DNA of 64,000 nucleotides from contig NZ_WUMV01000006.1 in the NCBI RefSeq assembly GCF_009826895.1, positions 62,001 through 126,000 of the forward strand, given 5' to 3'. This document shows, piece after piece, positions 18,787 to 26,872 of this stretch. The DNA comes from Stappia sediminis (GTDB lineage: Bacteria > Pseudomonadota > Alphaproteobacteria > Rhizobiales > Stappiaceae). How positions within the stretch are numbered: the stretch's first letter is position 1; each line of letters starts with the position of its first letter. A program made the translations under genes and the position numbers. The notes below the pieces were generated by a model, which did no database searches, was not told the DNA's origin, and saw only the letters and a program-made list of their open reading frames with translations.

Positions 18787-20184
18787 ATGCGCCACGACGA
18801 TACATCGAACGGCCATCAGGGCCTGAACCTCACCCGCCGGGGATTATTTCTCGGCGCCGCTGTGCTTGCCGCCGCGAGACCCGCTTCCGCCGCGACGAAG
18901 GTCGCGGACCTTCGCGGCACCATTGACGGTGCGGAATTCGGCCTGAGGCCCGGCGCGATCGATGACCAGAGCGCGCTGATGCAGTCGGCGATCGACAAGG
19001 CGGCCGCGCGTGGCCGCGCGCTGTTCATTCCGGGCGGACGCTACCCTGTTGCCAACCTCAATCTCCCCTCCGGCGCAAGACTCGTCGGCTTGCCGGGACA
19101 AACGCACTTCGTCTATCAGGGCGGCGGCGGACATCTCGTCTATTCGGAAAACAGTGAAAACGTCGGTGTCGACGGGATTCACTTTGACGGTGCCAACAAG
19201 TCGCTCGGCGAATACACGCCGGGCCTGCTTCATTTCTCCAACGTCAAGCGGCTTTCCATCCAGGAATGCGATGTCACGGGAAGCGTGAAGAACGGGATCG
19301 CGCTCGACCGGTCTTCCGGCCGGATCAACGCGAACAATATCTCCGGCAGCGCCGAGGCCGGCATCCGCTCCATCGAAGCGTCGAGCCTTTCGATCACCGA
19401 CAATGCCGTGACGGATTGCGCCAACGGTGGCATCCTCGTCTACCGATGGCAGGAGGGCGAGGACGGGACGATCGTTACCGGCAACCGGGTGGAACGCATC
19501 GCCGCGCATGCGGGCGGCACCGGGCAATACGGCAACGGCATCAACGTGTTCCGCGCGCATGGGGTGATCGTTTCCAACAACCGCCTGGCGGATTGCGCCT
19601 TTTCGGCAATCCGCTCCAACGCCGGATCGAACGTGACGATCCAGGCCAACTCCTGCCTGAGGTCAGGCGAAACGGCGATCTATTCGGAATTCGGTTTTGA
19701 AGGGGCGATCGTCTCCGACAACATCGTCGACGGCGCGACGATGGGGATATCGATCGCGAACTTCAAGGAAGGCGGCAGGCTCGCAGTCTGCTCCGGCAAT
19801 CTTATCCGCAATCTCAAGACGCAAGCCCCTTATCCGCAGGAAGTCCAGGGCTTCGGCATCGGGATCAGTGTGGAAGCCGACACGAGCGTGACCGGAAACG
19901 TGATCGAAAACGCTCCCCTTTTCGGGATGATGCTCGGCTGGGGGCCGTATCTTCGCGACGTCATCGCCAGCCAGAACGTGATCCGGAATTGCGGCACGGG
20001 CATTGCCGTTTCCGTCGTCGAGGAGGCCGGTCCCGCCATGATCGTCGACAACATGATCGGCGGGGCGAAGAACGGCGCGATCGTCGGCTATCGCTGGCGC
20101 GAGGCCGCGACGGGCGACCTCGCCGGCGAAGGAGCCAGGCGGTTCGCCCATCTCGACGTGCGCGGCAATCGCGTGCGCGCCTGA
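18787..20184 (+). CDS. Tat-exported right-handed beta-helix protein (TIGR03808-like)
   Basis: 465 residues. A twin-arginine signal, LTRRGLFLGAAVLAAARPASA, is split here as LTRRGLFLGAA plus a hydrophobic tail ending ASA; it predicts folded export by Tat. The mature protein is a long run of parallel-beta-helix coils, with repeated N-x-I/V-x-G/D patterns such as GNRVERI, SNNRLADCAF, GNLIRNL and GNVIENAP. This fits the TIGR03808 'Tat-translocated repetitive protein' family of rhizobia, whose role is unknown. The ATG at 18787 is chosen because it places the RR motif about 25 residues in. The stop lies 4 bases from the convergent asparaginase gene. Confidence 0.88.
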   Translation: MRHDDTSNGHQGLNLTRRGLFLGAAVLAAARPASAATKVADLRGTIDGAEFGLRPGAIDDQSALMQSAIDKAAARGRALFIPGGRYPVANLNLPSGARLVGLPGQTHFVYQGGGGHLVYSENSENVGVDGIHFDGANKSLGEYTPGLLHFSNVKRLSIQECDVTGSVKNGIALDRSSGRINANNISGSAEAGIRSIEASSLSITDNAVTDCANGGILVYRWQEGEDGTIVTGNRVERIAAHAGGTGQYGNGINVFRAHGVIVSNNRLADCAFSAIRSNAGSNVTIQANSCLRSGETAIYSEFGFEGAIVSDNIVDGATMGISIANFKEGGRLAVCSGNLIRNLKTQAPYPQEVQGFGIGISVEADTSVTGNVIENAPLFGMMLGWGPYLRDVIASQNVIRNCGTGIAVSVVEEAGPAMIVDNMIGGAKNGAIVGYRWREAATGDLAGEGARRFAHLDVRGNRVRA

Positions 20185-20188
20185 ACGA

Positions 20189-21211
20189 TCACATTCGCCC
20201 CAGAAATCCGGAAAATTCCTCGACCGGAAGGATGTCCCCGACATGGGCGCCGCGACGGTCGGAAATCTCGGGACGAAGAAGGCGCTGCAGCCCTTTCGCC
20301 TCGTCCTCGTCCTGTTCCACGAGAGCGTCCACGATCGCCGCCATCATGACTTCCGAAGCACGCGTCGCGCCGTCGTCGCACTTGAGCGCGATGCCGAGGC
20401 CAAGTTCCGGGATCGAGGCGCAGAAAACGCCCTCGGCTCCAGTTTTCGCGTAAACGCGATCTCCGAAAACCGTCATGATATTGGTGCAGAAACGCTCGGT
20501 TCCCGCCACCATGTAGGGGTTATCGACGTTGGCGTCGTAAAGCGCTTCGACCGCCGCCGCACGGCCCGGTTCAAGCCCCTCGCCCGTTCCGAACCTTGCA
20601 AAGGCATGGGCGAGATTGCGCAAGGGCACGGCATAGGTCGGGATGGAGCAGCCGTCGGTTCCGCATACGTCCTGGCCGAGAACGGCTCCCGTCATGCTTT
20701 CCACCGCGGCCTTGATTTCAAGCTGAACCGGGTGATCGGGCAGGACATAACCCTTTGTCGGCACGCCCATCACCTTGGCAAGGCCCAGGAACCCCGCGTG
20801 CTTGCCGGAGCAGTTGTTATGGATCGGGCACGGCATTTCGTCGGCCCGGTGCAAAACGGCGACATCCTCCATGCGCGCGGGCCACTGCGGCCCGCATTCA
20901 AGGGAATCTTCCTCGAGCCCGGCCTTCAAAAGCATGACGCGGGCGGCATTCACGTGCCGCTCCTCGCCATTATGGGAGGAACAGGCAAGCGCCAGTTCCG
21001 GCGCCTCTAAACCCAGAGCTTCGGCCGCACCCGATTCCACAAGCGGCAGCGCCTGCAGCGCCTTGATGGCGGAACGAGGGTAGACGGGACGTGCGATATC
21101 GCCGATGGAGGCGACGATATTTCCCTCAGGATCAACCACCGCGAACGCGCCTCGATGCCTGCTTTCGACAAGGGGGCCACGCGTGACTTCCACAAGAACC
21201 GGATTATCCAT
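20189..21211 (-). CDS. L-asparaginase, class 3 (Asparaginase_II family, rhizobial type)
   Basis: Hydrolyses L-asparagine to aspartate and ammonia. The 340 residues match PF06089 and the inducible rhizobial enzyme studied in R. etli. The residues reported for that site are all visible: Arg46-Ser47-x-x-Lys50 (PRSAIK), Ser in CSSHNGE, Cys and Lys in NNCSGKHAG, Cys in DVCGTDGCS, and Lys in YAKTGAEG. It is unrelated to the classical bacterial type I/II asparaginases. The start at 21211 follows GGAG by 7 bases. The aminotransferase gene ends 31 bases upstream on the same strand, so a two-gene unit is possible. Confidence 0.92.
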   Translation of the reverse strand: MDNPVLVEVTRGPLVESRHRGAFAVVDPEGNIVASIGDIARPVYPRSAIKALQALPLVESGAAEALGLEAPELALACSSHNGEERHVNAARVMLLKAGLEEDSLECGPQWPARMEDVAVLHRADEMPCPIHNNCSGKHAGFLGLAKVMGVPTKGYVLPDHPVQLEIKAAVESMTGAVLGQDVCGTDGCSIPTYAVPLRNLAHAFARFGTGEGLEPGRAAAVEALYDANVDNPYMVAGTERFCTNIMTVFGDRVYAKTGAEGVFCASIPELGLGIALKCDDGATRASEVMMAAIVDALVEQDEDEAKGLQRLLRPEISDRRGAHVGDILPVEEFSGFLGRM

Positions 21212-21242
21212 CAATGACTCCAAATGCGCATGATCTGCGCCC

Positions 21243-22412
21243 TTACCCCGTGTATTTTCCGACCCAGCCGGACAGCCGTTCCAACGCCCCGTCGATCACC
21301 TCGTCGCGCTTGCAAAAGCAGAAACGGATAAAATCGCTCGGCGCATCGGCGATATAAAAGGCCGAGACGGGAACCGCCGCCACGCCCGCTTCCTCGACCA
21401 TGCGTTTGCAGACCTCGACATCGCCGCCCTCAAGCCCAAGCGCGGTGATGTCGCATGTCGCGAAGTAGGTTCCCTCGCACGGCAGCACGCCGAAGCCGAT
21501 TTCCTTCAGCCCCTTCACGATCCGGTCGCGTTTTTCCTGCATTTCAGAAGCAAGGCCGGTGAAATAGCCGTCCTCCTTGCCAAGCCCGTAGGCAACGGCC
21601 TTTTGAAGATTCGGCGGGGTCGTGAAGGTAACAAACTGATGCGCCTTGGCGATCGGGTCGAGCAGCTTCGGGCTTGCCGTGATGTAACCGACCTTCCATC
21701 CGGTAAGCGAGAAGGTCTTGCCGGCGGAGCCTATCTTCACCGAACGATCGCGCATGCCGGGGTAGCTCATCAGCGGCCTGTGCCGCCGCCCGTCGAAAAG
21801 AAGATGCTCGTAGACCTCGTCGCAGATCGCGAAGACATCGTATTCCCGGCACATCGCTGCGATTTCGCCAAGTTCCTCCTCGGAAAACACCTTGCCGGCC
21901 GGGTTCATCGGGTTGTTGAGAAGCACGGCCTTGGTGTTTTCGGTAAAGGCGGCGCGGAAGGCGTCGATATCGAGGCGCCATTCCGGCGGGGTAACCCGCA
22001 CCCTGACGGGGATGCCCCCGGCACGCTTCACCAGCGGCAGGTAGCAATCGTACAGGGGCTCGATGAGGATGACCTCGTCGCCCGGCTCCAGAAGCGCCAT
22101 CAGCGTATCGGCCAACGCTTCCGTCGCGCCGGAAGTCACCATCACCTCGCTCGTCCAGTCGATGTCGAGGTCGTAGAACCGCTTCTCGTGGTCGGCCACC
22201 GCGCGGCGCAGGTCAGGCAGCCCCAGCATCGGCGGATACTGGTTGGGTCCGGCCATCAGCGCTTCGGCGGCCGCGCGGCGCACATCTTCGGGCCCGTCCA
22301 CGTCCGGGAAGCCCTGGCCGAGGTTGATAGCATTCGCCGCGATCGCCATGCGCGACATCGTCTCGAACACGGTCGTCGCAAGACCGGTGAATACAGGATT
22401 GGTTGGCTTCAT
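21243..22412 (-). CDS. Class I/II PLP aminotransferase
   Basis: 389 residues of fold type I. The PLP lysine lies in GSAGKTFSLTGWKVGY. The cofactor-contacting blocks NNPMNPAGKVF, ICDEVYEHLLFDG and VTSGATEALA are all present, as is the arginine that binds the substrate carboxylate (FIRFCFCK). It resembles the aspartate/methionine/kynurenine aminotransferase branch (DapL/KAT-like). The amino donor is not deducible. The ATG at 22412 is preferred, with GGAGGAA upstream. It sits directly upstream of the asparaginase gene, so both could serve amino-acid nitrogen turnover. Confidence 0.9.
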   Translation of the reverse strand: MKPTNPVFTGLATTVFETMSRMAIAANAINLGQGFPDVDGPEDVRRAAAEALMAGPNQYPPMLGLPDLRRAVADHEKRFYDLDIDWTSEVMVTSGATEALADTLMALLEPGDEVILIEPLYDCYLPLVKRAGGIPVRVRVTPPEWRLDIDAFRAAFTENTKAVLLNNPMNPAGKVFSEEELGEIAAMCREYDVFAICDEVYEHLLFDGRRHRPLMSYPGMRDRSVKIGSAGKTFSLTGWKVGYITASPKLLDPIAKAHQFVTFTTPPNLQKAVAYGLGKEDGYFTGLASEMQEKRDRIVKGLKEIGFGVLPCEGTYFATCDITALGLEGGDVEVCKRMVEEAGVAAVPVSAFYIADAPSDFIRFCFCKRDEVIDGALERLSGWVGKYTG

Positions 22413-22561
22413 GCCCGCCGGCTTCCTCCGCGCTTCCACGCTTTTTACAAAGCCCTGGTTAGTTTATCGCTTTTTAGTCCTTTGCAATCGCGCCGTCGAG
22501 AACGAAACACCCGCACCAGCGGGAGTGTTCAACGCGCCATTTTCGAGTCAATCGCGCGGAA

Positions 22562-22577
22562 TGTGACCCCGGTCACA
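22562..22577. promoter_or_regulatory. CRP/FNR-type palindrome TGTGA-N6-TCACA
   Basis: The sequence TGTGACCCCGGTCACA has perfect half-sites at the spacing bound by CRP-family regulators. It lies 150 bases upstream of the aminotransferase start and about 107 bases upstream of the small ORF at 22669, so it could control either. Confidence 0.45.
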
Positions 22578-22668
22578 GGGAAGATCGCACAGAGCGCCTA
22601 TGTTGGGATCATCGGGATCAACCAACGGATCGCCAGCGGCGGTCGCCGGATCCAAAGGGGCAAAACAA

Positions 22669-22836
22669 ATGTTCAGGAAAACGACGATCGCCGATGCCAC
22701 CTCAATCCGCGGCTATTGCGCAGGCGCATCCCATGATGAGCGTTCCGACCGGTCCCGTTGCCGGGTGAACCGCTTCCGCGAATGGGACCCCTTGCGCCGC
22801 CGCTGGATACTCTATCGCGAGCGCGCCTGCTACTGA
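22669..22836 (+). CDS. Possible 55-residue small protein (low confidence)
   Basis: Starts MFRKTTIADATS and is arginine-rich at the C-terminal half (REWDPLRRRWILYRERACY). AAAGGGG precedes the ATG by about 9 bases, a CRP-like palindrome lies upstream, and a 12-bp hairpin lies 74 bases after the stop. These together make a small transcription unit plausible. The peptide itself is not recognised and could be fortuitous, with the transcript acting as RNA. Confidence 0.28.
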   Translation: MFRKTTIADATSIRGYCAGASHDERSDRSRCRVNRFREWDPLRRRWILYRERACY

Positions 22837-22861
22837 CGCCTCGCTCAAAGATCGGCCCGGT

Positions 22862-22945
22862 CCCGTTCGCCTCAACCTGCTCACGAACGGGCTTCGCGAA
22901 GCCGATCCGCAGACCCCCGGCAAGTTGCGTACCGCCGGGGGTCTG
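22862..22945 (+). terminator. Cluster of three hairpins, possible terminator or structured RNA
   Basis: CCCGTTCG/CGAACGGG (22862-22869, 22884-22891), the palindrome GCTTCGCGAAGC (22891-22902) and CAGACCCCCGGC/GCCGGGGGTCTG (22910-22921, 22934-22945) follow one another. The last is a 12-bp perfect stem followed by TGGTTTCT, a weak T-tract. Confidence 0.45.
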
Positions 22946-23005
22946 TGGTTTCTGGAGTCCGCCAAACGGCTGGTTCAAAAAACTACCAATCCATCCGGCA
23001 CGACT

Positions 23006-23200
23006 TCACTTTCGCCTGACCCCGCTTCCCCTTCCGTCGAGGATCCCGAGATCTCTTTTCAGGTGATCGGAAGCGCTACGCGGGTCGAGCAAGGGCCGGC
23101 GCCGCATTCCTTGTCTGGTCAGCATTCGCCAGAACCGAGCTATCAAACCAGGCGTCGCTTTCTTCCCGGCAAGATCGGGCATGCACGCACACTCGTCCAT
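23006..23200 (-). CDS. Small DUF1127-like protein
   Basis: 64 residues. The second half reads FWRMLTRQGMRRRPLLD then SDHLKRDLGILDGRG. This resembles the DUF1127 pattern (an arginine-rich helix followed by LxxLRDIGL), a family of tiny alphaproteobacterial proteins linked with RNA binding and phosphate or carbon stress. The resemblance is partial: the usual LSDHMLRDIGI is altered. TGGAGG lies 10 bases before the ATG, which supports translation. It is divergent from the LysR gene. Confidence 0.45.
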   Translation of the reverse strand: MDECACMPDLAGKKATPGLIARFWRMLTRQGMRRRPLLDPRSASDHLKRDLGILDGRGSGVRRK

Positions 23201-23302
23201 CGATGGATGCCTCCAGTTGATGCGTCTTCAGTCCATGTGCGCTATATTTTCCTTGATTTCCAATCGAATGAGCGGCCTCATACATAAGGATTTTTTATTC
23301 AT

Positions 23303-24199
23303 ATGCCCTCCACCCTTCCTCCTCTCGCCGCTCTTCGCGCGTTCGAGGCCGCCGCCCGTCACCAAAGCTTCACCCGCGCGGGCGAGGAACTGGGCATGAC
23401 CCAGGCGGCGGTGAGCTATCAGATCAAGGTGCTTGAGGACCGGCTGGGCGCGCCGCTGTTTCATCGCCGCCCAAGGCAGGTCACGTTGACGGAGACCGGA
23501 CAAAGGCTCGCGCCGGAGATCTCCAGGGCATTCGCGATCCTTGCCGACGCATTCACCGAAGCGCGCGGCGTCGTGGAAGGCACGCTGACGATCAGCACCA
23601 TGCACACGTTCGCCGCGCATTGGCTGGTGCAGCGGCTGGGAGCTTTTCAGCTACAAAACCCCTCGCTGGCGGTGCGGCTCGATCCATCTTCCGATCTGGC
23701 GGATTTTTCACGCGACCCGATCGATGTCGCAATCCGCTCGGGTGACGGCAAGTGGCCGGGTTTGATATCCCATCTCATCATGAAAGCCGACTTTACACCG
23801 ATGTTGAACCCCGGCCTTGCCGAACGCCAAGGCGGATTAAATGCGCCTAATGATCTGCTAAGCCTGCCGATCCTGGATCCGAGCGATCCGTGGTGGCCGA
23901 AGTGGTTTGCAGCGGCTGGCGTAGACGCGGAAGAAAGGCTTTCGCGCCAGCGTGGCAGCTACTACACAGTCCAGACGCTTGAAGCTGGCGCGGCAATAGC
24001 GGGCACCGGTGTTGCGATACTCACGCCTGCCTTCTACAAGGCGGAATTGGCCTCGGGCAGGCTCGTCCAGCCATTCGATCTCGTCGCCGAGGACGGGCGG
24101 GGATACTGGCTCGTCTACCCCGAAACTCGCACCAATTCTCCGAAAATCCGGGCATTCCGGGACTGGATCCTGTCCGAAGCCACAGCTTCAGCCGACTGA
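23303..24199 (+). CDS. LysR-family regulator, GcvA-like
   Basis: 298 residues. The N-terminal winged helix has LRAFEAAARHQSFTRAGEELGMT, read here as residues 11-33, with the recognition helix QAAVSYQIKVLEDRLG. The C-terminal part is a periplasmic-binding-protein-like effector domain ending YWLVYP. The AFEAAARH phrase and the overall form match the GcvA/AmpR-like subgroup. Its target is not shown. Downstream, the ergothioneine genes begin about 265 bases later on the same strand. Regulation of those genes is possible but unproven. Confidence 0.9.
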   Translation: MPSTLPPLAALRAFEAAARHQSFTRAGEELGMTQAAVSYQIKVLEDRLGAPLFHRRPRQVTLTETGQRLAPEISRAFAILADAFTEARGVVEGTLTISTMHTFAAHWLVQRLGAFQLQNPSLAVRLDPSSDLADFSRDPIDVAIRSGDGKWPGLISHLIMKADFTPMLNPGLAERQGGLNAPNDLLSLPILDPSDPWWPKWFAAAGVDAEERLSRQRGSYYTVQTLEAGAAIAGTGVAILTPAFYKAELASGRLVQPFDLVAEDGRGYWLVYPETRTNSPKIRAFRDWILSEATASAD

Positions 24200-24464
24200 T
24201 TGCAGGAATGGCCCGGCGGGGCCGGTTCCATAAAATAACGCACGGTTCAACTATTGTTGACCCGACGTTGTTTCGCTTTCCGATCGTCATACTTGCCGTT
24301 TATGAAATGGCGAGACGCATGCTCGCCGGCCTTTGGGATGCCGGACGGGAATGGTGTGTTGCGAGAGCGAATATCGGTTCCCCGCGCCGCTTGCGTCTCC
24401 GGCAAGGTCGTGGATTCAGCCGGTTCGCTTTCCGACACGGGCGACAAAACGGGAGCGACGATCG

Positions 24465-25751
24465 ATGGCAAGCCCCACCGCAATGAAAGCCGATACGGCC
24501 CTTCAGGAGTTTCCTGCCGAGCGGCTTTTCGAAACGCGCAAGCAAAGCCTCCGGTTGACGGAGAACCTTTCGGACGCGGATCAGACCGTCCAGTCGATGG
24601 ACGACGCAAGCCCCGCCAAATGGCATCTCGCGCATACGACATGGTTCTTCGAGGCGTTCATACTGCGCGACCACGCACCCGGATATCAGCCCTATTCCGA
24701 CGATTTCTTCTACCTCTTCAATTCCTATTACGAGAATGAAGGCGAGCGTCACCCGCGCCCCTTCCGTGGCATGATCACCCGGCCCAGCGCTTCCGAGGTG
24801 CGCGACTACCGCGCCCACGTCGACGAGGCGCTGGAAAAGCTCGTAGCCACGGCGGACGAAGGTCTGACGGAAAAACTCGCGCCGCTCGTTGAACTCGGCA
24901 TCAATCACGAGCAGCAGCATCAGGAACTTCTGCTGACGGATATTCTGCATCTCTTCGCGCAGAACCCGCTCTACCCCTCCTATTCGGTGACCGAGCCGAA
25001 GACCGCGCCACACGAGGCTACCGGCGATACGTGGTCGTCCTTCGACGGCGGGATACGGCGCGTCGGTCACGACGGGGCGGGATTTTTCTACGACAACGAA
25101 GGTCCGGCGCATGATGCGCTCATCCGCCCGTTCCGCCTTGCCGACAGGCTGGTGACGAACCGCGACTGGCTGGAGTTCATGGCCGACGGCGCTTACTCCA
25201 TCGCCACGCTCTGGCTTTCCGACGGCTGGGCGAGCGTCAATCGCGAAGGCTGGCGCGCGCCGCTTTACTGGCGCGAACGCGAAGATGGCTGGCACCAGAT
25301 GTCGCTTTACGGCCTGCGCCCGATCGACCCTGACGCACCTGTCTGCCATGTCAGCTACTACGAGGCGGAGGCTTTCGCCCGCTGGGCCGGAAAGCGCCTG
25401 CCGACGGAAACAGAGTGGGAAGTCGCCACCGAAGGCCTGAGCCCGCGCGGCAATACAGTCGGCACCGGCGCGCTGCGTGCGCTACCGGCAGGCCATCCCC
25501 TTGGCGGCGAGCGTCAGATGTTTGGCGACCTCTGGGAATGGACGGCTTCCGCCTACAGCCCCTATCCCGGCTTCAGGCCGGCGGAAGGCGCCGTCGGCGA
25601 ATACAACGGCAAGTTCATGATCAGCCAGATGGTGCTGCGCGGCGGCTCCTGCGCCACGCCCGAAGGCCATATCCGCGCGACGTACCGCAATTTCTTCTAC
25701 CCCCACCACCGCTGGCAGTTCATGGGCCTGCGGCTTGCGGAGGATGCGTAA
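24465..25751 (+). CDS. egtB: Ergothioneine biosynthesis sulfoxide synthase EgtB
   Basis: A non-heme iron enzyme that joins hercynine with a thiol (gamma-glutamylcysteine or cysteine) and oxygen to form the sulfoxide precursor of ergothioneine. 428 residues. The N-terminal DinB-like iron domain has WHLAHTTWFFE (His54/His57) and NHEQQHQELL (His148/His152). The C-terminal formylglycine-generating-enzyme-like domain has VSYYEAEAFARWAGKRLPTE and RGGSCATPEGHIR. The ATG at 24465 follows GGGAG by about 9 bases; the frame is open further upstream but the family N-terminus fits here. It is followed 4 bases later by egtD. No egtA, egtC or egtE is in the window. Confidence 0.95.
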   Translation: MASPTAMKADTALQEFPAERLFETRKQSLRLTENLSDADQTVQSMDDASPAKWHLAHTTWFFEAFILRDHAPGYQPYSDDFFYLFNSYYENEGERHPRPFRGMITRPSASEVRDYRAHVDEALEKLVATADEGLTEKLAPLVELGINHEQQHQELLLTDILHLFAQNPLYPSYSVTEPKTAPHEATGDTWSSFDGGIRRVGHDGAGFFYDNEGPAHDALIRPFRLADRLVTNRDWLEFMADGAYSIATLWLSDGWASVNREGWRAPLYWREREDGWHQMSLYGLRPIDPDAPVCHVSYYEAEAFARWAGKRLPTETEWEVATEGLSPRGNTVGTGALRALPAGHPLGGERQMFGDLWEWTASAYSPYPGFRPAEGAVGEYNGKFMISQMVLRGGSCATPEGHIRATYRNFFYPHHRWQFMGLRLAEDA

Positions 25752-25755
25752 GACC

Positions 25756-26739
25756 ATGTCCGTCGTCATGCTGAAAGACCGAGCGGCAGCCTTTGAGGCG
25801 ATCGACGGCGTTGAGGAGGGCGGCTTTCGCGACGCCGTCCTGCGCGGCCTCGCGCTTCCGCACAAGATGATCCCGAGTCGCTTCTTCTACGACGAGCGGG
25901 GCTCCGCGCTTTTCGAGGATATAACCCGCCTTGAGGCCTATTATCCAACGCGCTCGGAAATGGCTATTTTCGAAGGTCATGGTGCGGATATCGCGGCACA
26001 TTTGCCCGAAACCCGCGCGCTCGTCGAATTCGGATCGGGTTCGAGCCTCAAGATCCGCGCGATGCTGAAGGCGATGCCGCAGCTGACCCACTACGCGCCG
26101 ATCGACATCTCCGGGGAAATGCTCACCCGGGAGGCGCAAGCCCTTTCCGCGGATTTTCCCGATCTTGAAGTGGTACCGATCCATGCGGACTTCATGAGTC
26201 CGGTCGAACTCCCGAAGGAATTGAGGGAGATCGGCAAGCTTGCCTTCTTCCCCGGCTCAACCATCGGCAACCTGGAACCCTACGAAGCGCTGGAGTTCCT
26301 TGCCCGCGTGCGTGACACCGTCGGCACCGGCGGGCACCTTCTGATCGGCGTCGACCGGAAGAAGGACACCGAAACGCTGGTCCGCGCCTATGACGACCCT
26401 GAAGGCGTGACGGCGGCCTTCAACCTCAACCTGCTTGCGCGCGCGAACCGCGAGCTCGAAGCGGATTTCGACCTCTCGGGCTTTGCCCATGAGGCGCGCT
26501 ACAACGCGGATCGCGGCCGCATCGAAATGCATTTGAAAAGCCTGAAGGAACAAGCCGTTTCAATCGGCGCCTGTCGTTTCGATTTTACCGAAGGCGAGAC
26601 AATCCACACGGAAAATTCCTACAAATACGCCCCGGATGAATTCCGCCTGTTGGCAAGGGCGGCACGTTTCGAACCGGTCGCGACCTGGACGGATGCGAAC
26701 GAACGGTTCGCGGTGTACCTCCTTCAGAGCGAGGGCTGA
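25756..26739 (+). CDS. egtD: L-histidine N-alpha-methyltransferase EgtD
   Basis: Transfers three methyl groups from SAM to histidine, giving hercynine, the first step of ergothioneine synthesis. 327 residues. The SAM-binding motif LVEFGSGSSLK is near residue 90, PIDISGEMLTREA follows, and the histidine-binding region with FFPGSTIGNLEP is near residue 165. It is in an operon with egtB, 4 bases apart. The chosen ATG is the first after the egtB stop; AGGATGCGTAAGACC precedes it, so coupling to egtB termination is likely. Confidence 0.95.
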   Translation: MSVVMLKDRAAAFEAIDGVEEGGFRDAVLRGLALPHKMIPSRFFYDERGSALFEDITRLEAYYPTRSEMAIFEGHGADIAAHLPETRALVEFGSGSSLKIRAMLKAMPQLTHYAPIDISGEMLTREAQALSADFPDLEVVPIHADFMSPVELPKELREIGKLAFFPGSTIGNLEPYEALEFLARVRDTVGTGGHLLIGVDRKKDTETLVRAYDDPEGVTAAFNLNLLARANRELEADFDLSGFAHEARYNADRGRIEMHLKSLKEQAVSIGACRFDFTEGETIHTENSYKYAPDEFRLLARAARFEPVATWTDANERFAVYLLQSEG

Positions 26740-26748
26740 ACCACGAAT

Positions 26749-26785
26749 ATATCCCGCCAAATCTGAGCCGGATTTGGCGGGATAT
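26749..26785. repeat. Perfect 15-bp inverted repeat between egtD and the sensor kinase gene
   Basis: The arms ATATCCCGCCAAATC (26749-26763) and its exact complement (26771-26785) flank a 7-base loop. No T-tract follows on either strand, so it may be a processed 3' end or a non-canonical terminator rather than a classical one. Confidence 0.55.
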
Positions 26786-26872
26786 GCTCAAGAGATTGAC
26801 CCTGGAGTGCTTTCTTGTCGACCGGATAGTCTCATTCGGTCGGAAAGCGTTGCAGTATTTTATTTTCCAACA

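Larger units (their letters stand above)
22413..23005. other. 593-base structured intergenic region with a CRP-like palindrome and a possible small gene
   Basis: Between the aminotransferase gene and the DUF1127-like ORF lie, in order: a perfect CRP-type palindrome, a small ORF with a fair ribosome site, and three consecutive hairpins. Each is listed separately. No larger gene is visible on either strand. Confidence 0.55.
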
